Made by a program: the position numbers and the translations under genes. A model generated the notes under the pieces. It saw only the letters and a program-made list of their open reading frames with translations, did no database searches and was not told the DNA's origin. Of a stretch of 31,184 nucleotides of DNA, positions 11,701-23,700 are shown one piece after another. Source of the DNA: Coptodactyla brooksi (Eukaryota > Arthropoda > Insecta > Coleoptera > Scarabaeidae). The stretch is from the NCBI GenBank assembly GCA_033557675.1, contig JAWQRM010000094.1, positions 1 to 31,184 on the forward strand. The letters run 5' to 3'. The stretch's first letter is position 1; each line of letters begins with the position of its first letter.

Positions 11701-14700
11701 TGAGCTGATCGATAAGCTGGACATATTAATTTCAGAAAATAAGGGAGACGATGAATATAGAAGATTGTTTAATACCATGTAAGTATTGTTTTCTAAAGAA
11801 ATAAGTATTTTGTTTGTAATGCTAAATAATACCAATTTCCTCTTTTCATGTGTTAAAACAGGGAACATTTAAGTGCTGTGTAAGTCATTCATTCCATTAT
11901 CATGTAATTCTTAAAAATTTAGTTTTTTTTTGTTTCACGCTTCTTGCCGTATTTGATTTTGTAGCTGTTTAATAATACTTATTATAGTAACAGGCTTTTT
12001 ATTTACTATATTTTTGCTTTTTAGCTGTTGAATGTAGTCATTTTGTTGTTTTGGTTATGAATAGAAGGAAATAGAATAGGTAATTGCAGTAGCTACCTGG
12101 AATTATACACAATACTCCTGCATTACCAATGCTTTAATTTACGTTTAATTTCAAATTAAATTATAATTACCTTTTCATTGAAGAAGAAGCTATTAAACAC
12201 TTTGTAATTTCAAAGAATTATGTTCCTAATCACTTGTTTGCTTTTATTGTTAGTACAGCCTAATATCAGTTCACCAAAATACTTCTTAGATAAAACAATG
12301 CCATCCCTTTGTTGTATTCCGAGAAATAGGTTTTTTATAATAATTTCGCCTTTGACATTAGTTTTTTATTGCTAAACGTGTTCTATAGGCTACTGGATCG
12401 TGTTCAAGCTGAAGATCCAGCCTGGAAGGATAGTGGCGCAGCCTTCATAAGTTCAGTAACAAGACTTTTAGAGCGGCTTCTGGATTATAGAAGTGTTATA
12501 CAAGGTGACGAGAATCGGGATAAGAGAATGTCATGCACTTTTAACTTATTGGTAAGCTTTTTAATTAATTTTCTTAATTCCTTAGGATTCATATGAAATG
12601 ACATTGCTACAATTCATTTTAGAATTTTTATAAAAATGAATTTAATCGCAAAGAAATGTATCTGAGATACATTTATAAGTTACATGATTTACATTTGTCT
12701 GCTGAAAATTATACAGAAGCAGGATTTACAATGAAATTGTATGCTGATCAACTATCCTGGAATAATAACATGGTTACCGATCCAGCATATGCCGGATATA
12801 CCGAAGGACAAGTCAAAGAAAAGCTGTATCACTTGATTATAGGCCACTTTGATAGAGGAAAGGTATTATTTTTTTATTTCATTTACACCAAACACCGAAA
12901 GTTTTGATTCCCCATTACAAAATAAAGGCATTTTAAATTGAAAGGATATTAATTGTTAAATATGAATGACTGATAAATAGTAATGATTGATGTACAAAAG
13001 AACGTACAAGTTGAAAAAGTGTGGTTTTGGCAGCAGGAAGGTTACTTCCTGCTGATCCGATAAAAAATACTCTTACCGGTAATTGCATGACTCATAGGAG
13101 GACGAACTACAGTCATCGATTTCATGTATATTGTTTTGGTTGAATAAAGATTTATTTAGATACAAAAAATTCTCATAGTTTTTTCATCCAGCTTCAATGC
13201 ACAGCATAGTTCGGCAAATTAAGACACTCGTAGTGTTAACCTATTCTAAATTACTTATTGTCTATTGTCAACCCGCTAGACATAGAGAAACAGCGCTATT
13301 TGTCACTTAGATGAGCATTGTATTTTAGCTTAAATTGATCACTTCCTAGAATGTGAAGGAGAGAATTCCAAAACGAAACGATTTGGTAAGAAAAATTGCT
13401 TTGGAAAAGATACACACACCTTTTTATATGTTATTATACAAATATTCTGGTGTGTTATCATGCATGGTGTTATAGAACAAAACACCTGAATATATGTTGT
13501 TTATCCAATTTTTCCCTAATTGCCTTTATCAACTCAGGAATCAGAACATAGGAAAATAAGTATTTGAAGTGAAAACTAATGTAATTTACATTATTGTTAG
13601 TGTTGGGAAAAAGGAATACCACTGCTGAAAGAATTAGCTATGCTGTATGAAACACAACTATTTAACTACCGCGCATTAAGCGACATTTTAAAACAACAAG
13701 CCAAATTTTATGACAATATTTTACAACAATTAAGGCCAGAGCCGGAATACTTCAGAGTTGGATTTTATGGATTAAGTTTCCCACTATTTGTCAGGGTACG
13801 TTAAAAGAAATATGCTATATAATTTCTAATTGTTTTAATTTTAGAACAAACAGTTTGTGTATAGAGGTTTAGAGTATGAAAGAATAGGTGCTTTTACTCA
13901 GAGGTTACAAACAGAATTTCCTTCAGCGCAGATCTTGATGAAAAATACTCCACCTGATGATTCTATTATTAACTCTGATGGACAATGTATCCTTTCTACC
14001 ATGGTGATTTAGTACAGTTGCTTATTTGTTGTAAATATGATAATCCTTATCTTATGCATAGATATACAAATAAGTAATGTTAAACCAATACCAGAACCAA
14101 GTACAATAGTTTCAGCACATGATATACCAGAGAAAATATCAAGATTTTATCACTATAATGATGTTAGACGATTTCAGTTTGACAGGCCAGTGCATAAAGG
14201 AATTGTTGATAAAGAAAATGAAATAAAAACATTGTGGATAGAGAGAACTATCCTAGAAACTGAGAATCCTTTACCAGGAATACTACCATGGTTTGAAGTA
14301 ATCAGTCGAACCACTGAAGACGTACCTCCCGTTAAATTTGCCTGTGAAACGATGCAACTAGTCCAAAAGGAATTGAGGCAGCTAATAGCTACATATACTC
14401 AGGAACCTAAAAGGAATTTAAATCCATTCACCATGAGATTACAGGGAATTATTGATGCAAATGTACAAGGTGGAATCAGCAAATATCAACAGGCCTTTTT
14501 CACCCAAGAATTTGCAAAACTGTGCCCTGAACACATGCCATATGTTTATATGTTGAAAAATCTCATTTTTGATGCCATACAAGTAAGTAATTTGTAAAAT
14601 CGACATAGAGAAAAAAGTAAAGCATAGTTTTACTAATTTAGTAAATATATTTTATTAGGCAACATCCCAACATATATTCTACTAGGCAATACACGCATAG

Positions 14701-17700
14701 GGAATTAGTAGAGTTGTAGTTGTTTGGGTGTTTAGTGCGAGAGAAACGAGAGGATGATTTGAGTAGTAGCGATCCTCGCATAGCTAAAATGCTTAGAGTA
14801 CCTGTTTAAAAACAAAATGTCGCAGGGTCAGTTCCTGCTTAGAGGTCAATTCATTTTATTGTTTTAATAAAGTGGAATAAGTTACTTAGTTCATATATGG
14901 GGGAAACGTTCACAGAAGAATAGTAAATTCATATAAATAATATCTATGTATCCCTTTACTTTCTTTCTAGTTTCTTGTTTCAATAAAGGTAATAAATTAC
15001 CTATTTCATATCTGGGTGAAATGTCCATAAAAAAACAGCAAATTCATATAAGTGTTTTTTTCACCAGTTAATTCCCTTAAGTCAATATTGGACTATAGTA
15101 TAAAATATGAGGAACAACAGACTTTTTGAAACAAATAAACCATGAATGTTGGGGTTGGATGCTTGATGCGAGTTCCGTAAACTGAAGCAAACTTAAATTG
15201 TAGGCAATACAGTATGTTGGAGGAAGTTATGCTAGCAATAACGATTGTACAGAATACCTCCCAGTATCTGATATTATTAGGCCTCTGTAATGGCTTAAGG
15301 AATGAAAATACTTCTTTATTCCTGAAAATTACACATGAATTAAGTCTCCGGATATTTGTGCAATAATTCGTGTTTTCCTTAAATTCAATAGAACTTATCT
15401 TGTTCTATGAGTAATGATAAATTAAGCATTAGCTTTTACCCAACATGTTGGGTATTTGAAGTTTACAAAATTCGTCATCTCCCCATTGTATTGGTCAACT
15501 ACCAATCTCTTTAAATAAAATCTCTACTAATAGCAAATCAACTCTGTAGGTATTAGAGCAAGGCCTACAACTTCATGGAACTTTAGCGTCAACCGGAGTG
15601 AAACCATTACACCAACGGTTGATAGAGAGATGTGAGCAACTGAAAGAAAGTTTAGGATCCCTAAATAAGATGAAGAGGCAACCGGAGAGCATTGTCAAGT
15701 AAGCATCAGAAAATTGTCCTGCGCTTTTTATTTTATTATTTTTTTCTTTTACCTTTATTTAGTATGCCATTACCGCCATTGCCAGTAGATAACTGCTATC
15801 TTGTTAAGGCTCATAGTAACCGATCTTCCAATTCCAGTGGAAACTACGGATTCCTTGCAGAAGCGTTGGTGGAGAATGATGACATTTACACGAAACCAAT
15901 GGTTAGACGCATGAATCAAATGATTGCTAAAACTATTTCCACTGCTGTGCATCACGTTAACAATTTTTATTAGTTTTAGTTTTAAGCGCACTAAACACAC
16001 GATCTCAGGGAATTATTTTTGGAACTAATTCAGTATAGGTATAATAATAATAGAATAATAGAAATAATAATTTTTGTTTTTTATGCAAGGCCTCAAAACC
16101 ACAGCACCTAAAAGTTCAACAAAAGTCAGTTCAACTTTATTCTTCAAGTAATTATCATTGAAATACTGTTAAAAAGCAGCTAAAGGCAATAAACGCATTT
16201 ATGAATGATGTTCAGTACTAAAATACATTTATACAGTGAATTTAAAATTAAAATTAAAGAAAACTTTACTTGTCCTCTTTTTAGAGTTTAATATTGAATA
16301 ACAAGTGTTATTTTAAAATCAGCATTGTTAACAATATTGTTGTCAGTTAATATAAAAATCTACTTCAAAATCAAAGTTTTGATGATTCATTATTTTTCAT
16401 AATACTGAATAGTATATATACAGGTTTGGAATTCAGATTGCACATCATAATGTGGGAGAATCGTATCTGTGGGAGACATGATATATGCAATACCTGAAGT
16501 TGACAACATTTTAGGAACATTTTGGAAATTTTGGACACTTTTGGAGGATTTAATTTTCGAAAGCATGATCAGAAAATATCCAAATTTTCAAATAATTTGT
16601 ACTGACTATTTTTAGCTCTTTTACTATATTGCTTGTAGGGTTACCTTAAATAGACGTGGGAATAATATATCTCATTGTCTTACTCTGTTGGTGGTTGTTA
16701 TTTCTTCGGTTATCTAGCGGTGTTGTTATCTGTACATTTGTATCTTGAGTACTTTTAGTTCTTTTAAATGTCTTTCCAATCTATTGGAAGCTTGTCTAAA
16801 GTTTATAAATAAATTGTCAGATATAGTATCGACTATACCATAATTAGCTCTGAAATCATGCAGGTATTCTCTTAGTCATTCCTATACGTGCTGCTTGATT
16901 TTGTTATCTAATAAATATATCATGACTGCAGTATTGGGAGTACTGCAGTATATACTGTATTAGGTTTCACGAAGATGTTTGTTTGCATATCCTCTTTTGC
17001 ATTTTTTATAAGTTTTGAATTTATGTTTGAGATTTGTTGTTTTTCTGTTTCAAAGATTGAATTTGTTCTATTTCTGCATTTCAGAGGGTAACAGTGAAAG
17101 GAGAATACTGGTGATTTATGCAACAGAAATAATTATCAGAATAATTTGAACTTACATGAATTTGATCACACATCATTTTCTCTGCAGCAAAGAAAAAAAA
17201 TTCTTAATTATAAAATTAAGAATAATAACTTTATTTAAAAAAATGTGTAATTACACATTTTTTTAAATAAAGTAATTTTATTTTATATTATGTCATTATT
17301 TAAAGTAATTTTCATTAGGTAGTGTACTGCTAACATGGAATATCTCATTATATAATTGAATAATCGTAAATTCAGTCATAAAGAGCATCTGCATAAGCAA
17401 AAATTAAAATACAATTTTTTCAATTGATGACACGTTGGTAGAATGTTTCTTGAAGCACTTATAGGTGTCGTACCCCGTTCCATTTTTTCCAGTGATCAAG
17501 CCAACCAGAACCTGTGGTAAACTAATCCGCCTTTGAAAAATTTCTACTAATGAACTGTGCCTTCCATTGTAAAACAACACCTGAAAGTGGCACTCCTTTC
17601 GATCTTTTAAACTTCACTTTTCTCTGATTAAATTATATGTATAATACTTCAATTAATATTTTCGTATTCACCAGATTTCATTGATTTCCTTGCCAAGGAC

Positions 17701-20700
17701 GAAGAACCATGCTTAATACACCACTGCTCAATTTTAGTATGATTTCTTTTCCAATCTCCTACTGTTACTTCAGCTACTTTATACTGTTTTGCTACGACTT
17801 TTCTTCTTGTGCCTTTTAATTTGTCTTCAATTCTAACAATTCTTTTTCATTTGTTTTGCTTCATCCAGCACCATCATAATATCCCTGAAAACGCCAGTTG
17901 AAAGAATTTAATTTAGAATCAACAATCAAATCATGCGCTGGTTGGAGATGGTCGACACTTCAAACAAATAATGCAAACAAGATAAAGCACAAATTGAATG
18001 GATTCATTTACGCAAGAATAGCATAGAAATGTAAATAGAGGGTTTGCCGTAGTATTGAAGTGACTGGCTGGTAATTCTCCCAATTTTAAATGCGAAATTT
18101 TATAAGCTCGTTTAATGCTAAGCACTACTAATGCTAAGCACTACACATTAGTTAATCATGAACTTCAACAGACTCGGATAATACGGACATTGGATAATCG
18201 GGTTTTACTGTAAATAAGTTTTTAAACCATTTCAACCAGGAAATATCTCTAATGAAATTTACCATCTTTTTTTTCTGGATAAGGGCTGAAAAATGCTGAA
18301 TCTAGAATACTAAATTAATTCCAAATCTAATTAGCGTATTATTTATTTTAATAATTGGCATGTTAGCTTTAAAACCACTAACTATTATACTTCTTGCATG
18401 TGAAGTTGTTAGTTTACAGTGTTCAAACATGTCATATTACATATAGTTGTTATCAAACCAATTTTTATCAGCCATGTTTGAACTTTGTTTGTTACTAACT
18501 ACTCATTCTACGCTTTTAAAATTTTTCATCGCAGTATTAGATATTAGAACTGGATCTCATGTACAGCTGTCAAAATAAGCCTATTAAGTTCTATGAATTA
18601 CAATACATTTGTGATATTAACACATTAATTATGTAGCTCGTATTTTAATGAAGCATGTAATAAATCAGCACTTTTCATTAAATTGTATGTAATTTATAAT
18701 ATTAATATTAAAAATATTTTTATTTTTCTGTTATTTAACCCGTTTCATAATATCTAAGTTTCCTTTAGTACTACATCAGCTCTCTATATCACATATATCA
18801 CGATTTAAACTTATAGGAAGTAGAAAAGAACCCAGGTCGAGATAACTTATCACTGCCGATGAACAATACCTCAACTACAGCGCCACCAATACCTCAAAGA
18901 GAGAGTAGACCACGGTCGCAAGGTTTCAATGCCAGTTACGTCGAAGGTGTTAGAACGCCAACAAGGGGCAGTGCAGATTATTCAAGTTTGCCAAGTAACT
19001 TGAAGTCGAGAGATTCGGATTCTGACATTCAGTTACCTCCGAAGCCTACACATTCTAGGGAGCGGTCACTGACTAAACCGCCGTCTCCTAGATTGTTACG
19101 ACACTCAATGGGAACGCCTACTGAAGGAAGTACGCCATTACGAAACTCCTGGCCTGACGGAAGTGTGGATGAAGCGCCACCTTTACCGCCCAGATCACAT
19201 AGTAAGTTTTACCAACGGTTATCTGGATATTCCAGTAGGTAAGATCAAAGGGAATGCCTAAATAAAATTGATCAATTTTGCAACTGCGCTGTAGTCTGGC
19301 TTTGTTGGTTGAAATTTTGGATATATGATGAAAAATTCTAGTTTTAAATCTGAAGAAGAACAGACCAATTTATTTTTTGCTCAAAAATACATTAAATTGG
19401 AACTTTTTTTTAATAAAATAGAATTTGCAGGGCCAATTTAATCGAAACCGTTCTAAACAAATTTTCGTGCTTATGATTGGTAAGCACTTAATTAGCCCAT
19501 ATGACTGAAACTACTTAATCAACAAAATTAAAGTAAACTTTCTTACAAGCAGCATTTATTTTTTACTATTTTCTAAAAGTATCAGTTTTCTGGTCCATAG
19601 TAATCCAGCAATGCATGATAAAAAAATGTGCCAGTTTTTGCTGCTTACGAGGAGACACTCGCATTTAGTATGTGTTACTCCTACATTAACCATCCAAGAA
19701 TTGTTAAATATTCAGTGGACATATACCCCTATATTTGTAATGCAACTATAATTTTATAATTATCACTTTTTGTAAAATTCAGGTGCTAATCGCAGATTTG
19801 TTCTATAATTCTATCTTAAAAATCCATTATTGAATATTAATTTGGTTAGGTTGTAACAAAATCTGTACTTCATTTGATATCCTGCTGGTGCACCAAACTG
19901 GTTCAATAAGTAAGATAACAAACCCTCTGATGGGAGCACAAATTAAGACATGCGAACGGGATTGTCTCTAGCACTTAATGCAGTGTTCTGTTGTTCTCGA
20001 AAGGTGCCCGACCACATACGACTTCATTAATGCGTGATATGGTACAGCGTTTTCGATAGGAGCCATTGGAGCATCCAACCCAACCCAACCTAATCCAATA
20101 TTGGGTTGGGTTGGGTTGGATGTTCCAATACCTCCTATCGGAAACGCTGCACCAAATCACGCGTTAATGAAGCTGTATATGGTTGGCCACCTTTTGAGAA
20201 CAACAGGCACCTTTCAAGAGCAGTCTCGGTCATTTCCTGGAACAATACAGTACAAGAACAAACGCCCTCTGCCTGAAACCACATCAAGTGCTGGAGAGAC
20301 AACCTCATTCGGGTGGCTTAATTTATGCTCCCATTCAGAGGCTTATTACCTTATTTATTGACCCACCTATGTATTAATATCCCATGAAATCGATGATTTT
20401 ATTTTGAGTGAGTGAGTTTTAGGCCCTGTGGAGTGGGGGTGGTCCTGACAAGTGTTTGATAGCCTTTTATGGCGGGAACTCATCAGAGGAGCATTGAAAC
20501 TTTTCTGAAATGTTCTTGAAAGTTGTTTTGTTAAAAGTATTGTTGTGGCCCTCTTATGATTCTGCACCTGACATAAATCTACGGTTTAAATTGCATTCCC
20601 TTGTACCATACTGGTACAACAAGGGAACTCATACAACTCCAATATCATCAGATGCACATATACTTTTTGTATAAATTTATAATTAGTGAATCTATTATTG

Positions 20701-20713
20701 CTACACTAAAGAG

Positions 20714-20749
<36 letters not shown>

Positions 20750-23700
20750 TACTAGTTTTTTGCCAAACACAATTCTGCCAAACTTCTGGTGGAATACTAT
20801 GGAATACATTGTCTCTTGGCATAAGCGTAATACATCGATAATTTTAAAGATGTTGTTTTATCAGTTTATTTATCATATACACCCAAATTATTTCAAATGC
20901 ATTAAACTCACCGAGAGGTACAAGCGGCATTTTACATCATCACCTATGAGTTGCTTTACAATCGAATAAGAATAACTTTTCGTAATTACTTGATTTAGAT
21001 AATTGCAATAATTCTGATTTCGTTAATTAAGAACAACCAAACCCCCCAAGGGATCATATTATCTTTTCTCCAGGATGAAGTGGGATTTCTATAATATGGG
21101 TGTACCATCGTATGGTACATATTGTATGAATTAGGGTTATTGAGTTCACTGATATTACGGACATGACATGCCGAAACAATTCTTCAAAATGTTCCTTGTT
21201 CATTTGGTGATGGTAAGCTTTTGTTTCACTTTTTTTTTGCCAACAAAGCATTCAAGGCATTCTTCTTAAAATCAATTTTAACAGTCAGTGAGCATTTTAT
21301 GTTTCCTATAACTATGTTAATACTAGTAATAAATTAATACACAGTGAATAATTACAATGACAGTATTATAAAATCGGAAATAATATATAATAAGCAAAGA
21401 GAAAGTGTGCAGCAAACATTCAGGTCAACTCCATTGCTGGCTACTTGAGCAGTCATATCTGGTTTATTTCCGAAATTCAATGCGTTCCATAAAATAAAAT
21501 TATCAATTTCATATGATTTTAATACATCGGCAGAGTTTCAAATCTAGTACGAATTCTGTTCAATATAACTGTGTTAACATTCAATAAAGGTTTTTCGAGA
21601 TAATGATATTATAACAAAAGAATTATATTATTTATATTATGTTTTATAATATAGAATTATGTATACATTATACATAATTTCACTACTGTCATTTAGGTTG
21701 AAAGACTTAACTGCGAAAAGTCACTAATAATAAGTTAACTTTTTTATTCTATATATCGGGGTGCTAATGGTAATTCTCGTTTAGCCCAAAGGCTCTATCG
21801 CCATACTTATCCACAACATCAATTTTCTGCAAAAGGCACTGTTGCAAACATATTTTGACAAAGCTTAAATAATTGCCACCACTACACCAAAACCGAAAAC
21901 TTTATTTTGCTTGATGCACGTTTCGCCGACCAAGTCAGCATAGTCAGAAGTGCTAGTGACAAATGATGATATATTTTGACATGTTTGGGAAACAGGATCA
22001 TTCAAAATTATATGTGCCTAGAAGTGAATAATAGGTGTCGGAAAGGCACAATAAACTGTTTGTCCCAGTAACCAGTTGTACCTCTGGTTATCATTAAGTT
22101 AGTCTTCTATAGGCGGCGGCAGGAATGTACATCCAGCAACACTTCAATAGTATTGCCTGACAAAGCTAGCAGGGCCATTGGGACGGTTATTATGACAGAA
22201 TTATACAATGGTGCTAATACCACTAGATAAAGTTCCTTTATTGATACAAACCCAAGCTGGCCGATTATTGGTTGGCTTTGTCAGTTGCAGGATCAGACGA
22301 GGAATGAAGATCAGGTGATGTTACCGCTGTCTTGACTATGGACATTATAGTACCTCATGCAAGGGCCCGGATCGGACCAAGTTATATTACTTCTGCGGCG
22401 GTGTGGGACACAAACTGAAGGATTGTAAGACTGCAGAGCCTTCGTGCTTTTTGTGCTCTACGAATAATCCCAATCGCTGGAAACACTTGGTCGGATCGAG
22501 AGGATGTACAGCCTTCCGGGAGGCCCTTGCAAAAGCCAGAAAGAATTGACATTTCTGCCTTGTAGAACAAAAAGGAGAGTCCCTTAAAGTGATCTGATGA
22601 AGTGGCGCCGTCCTGAAGTAATGCCTAATGGCAGTGCTGGGATGGATTCACGCCACTAAGGTGGAAATGAGTTTAGTCGGAATTGCCTATTCAGGATAAA
22701 TTAGACGAGTCCGACACTACAGGGGCAGGGCCCTGGGTGGTGCGTAAAAGCATTCTCAGACCATCTCAAAAAAAAAAAAAATTGATACAGTCAATTTTAT
22801 AAGTTATATTATGTGTGATAGAGTGACTTCACATTTACCGTCTCATTGACAGAATATTTGAATGAAACATATCTATACAGATAGATTGAACAAGATGAAC
22901 CAGTCCCATGGCCTGCTTATTAACTTGACCGTAAATCTGTGAATAACTGTCTTTAGAAAATCCTAATGTGCTCATTTGTGCCGGAGCGCGTTATAAAAAA
23001 TAAGTAACAAGTTACTTTCATATATCACCATCATTATGTTAGCTGTGTATTGTAATCCAGCCAATGAGAAATGTGGAACTCCAGATAATCCAATGGGTGA
23101 TGTCCGAATGATCTACTGTTGAATTATCAATTTATTGGATGGTTTTTAAAGCTTTATTTTCAATAAACATCATTAATCTAATATTGGTCAATGATGATTT
23201 CACGTTGAATGATTAATTGACGATTAATTTAAATGGTCGAAAAGAAGTAAATGAAATTTATTATTACTGTAAATTAAAAATAAGGGTACGATATGTAGCC
23301 ACACTAAACTAGTGCGCAACGGGCACACAAGAGATCAGAGATGGGAAATTATGAGGAGTTGAAAGTGCCCAACCTACTCCATTCTCTTTCCAACTTTACT
23401 AAACGAATATAGAATCTATACCGTATAGCAATACATTATAGAGGAATATATAAATATGCATCTAGAATACCACTTGCGAATCAGTTGCGTACCTCCGAAC
23501 TATTAAAAATTTCGTTACGATGGAGATGGTCTCTCTCAGAATGCTAAAGCAGTACAAAATTACAAACATTTTTGGAAGTACCTATTTTTTCCTTATAAAG
23601 AAATGTTAACTATATTCTTAAAGTTTAAAAATTCAGCATCATGGAAGATGATGCTGCATGCTTGAAACAAGCGGGGAGAAGTTACGTTCAGTTATACTTT

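Larger units (their letters stand above)
12389..15698 (+). other. spg: spg exons 16-21: DHR-2 catalytic GEF domain
   Basis: DHR-2 (about residues 1040-1460 of the partial protein) catalyses nucleotide exchange. Exon 16 has SSVTRLLERLLDYRSVI; exon 17 NFYKNEFNRKEMYLRYIYKL and NYTEAGFTMKLYA; exon 18 CWEKGIPLLKELA and EPEYFRVGFYG; exon 19 NKQFVYRGLEYER; exon 20 ISRFYHYNDVRRFQFDRPVH, ENEIKTLWIERT and LPGILPWFEV. Exon 20 also carries the loop ANVQGGISKYQQAFF, whose valine (codon 14463-14465) matches the nucleotide-sensor valine of DOCK enzymes, so the enzyme looks catalytically competent. Exon 21 (VLEQGLQLHGTLASTGVKPL, HQRLIERCEQLKESLG) ends the domain. Introns 17 and 20 are 738 and 967 nt. Confidence 0.92.
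15902..18816. other. spg intron 22
   Basis: A 2.9-kb intron. The first 72 nt extend the exon 22 reading frame to a stop at 15971-15973. It then holds AT-rich sequence with no named feature to 17200, two palindromes (17201-17222 and 17228-17273), and a Tigger/jerky-type transposon relic (about 17455-18212). After that, AT-rich sequence continues to the exon 23 acceptor. Confidence 0.7.

Noticed and set aside
20083..20120. GGGTT units as insect telomeric repeat
   Set aside because: Only about four units, lying at the centre of a palindrome; no long array and not the TTAGG type.
23634..23656. CAGCATCAT hairpin
   Set aside because: 9-bp stem in AT-rich intron; expected by chance at this length scale.
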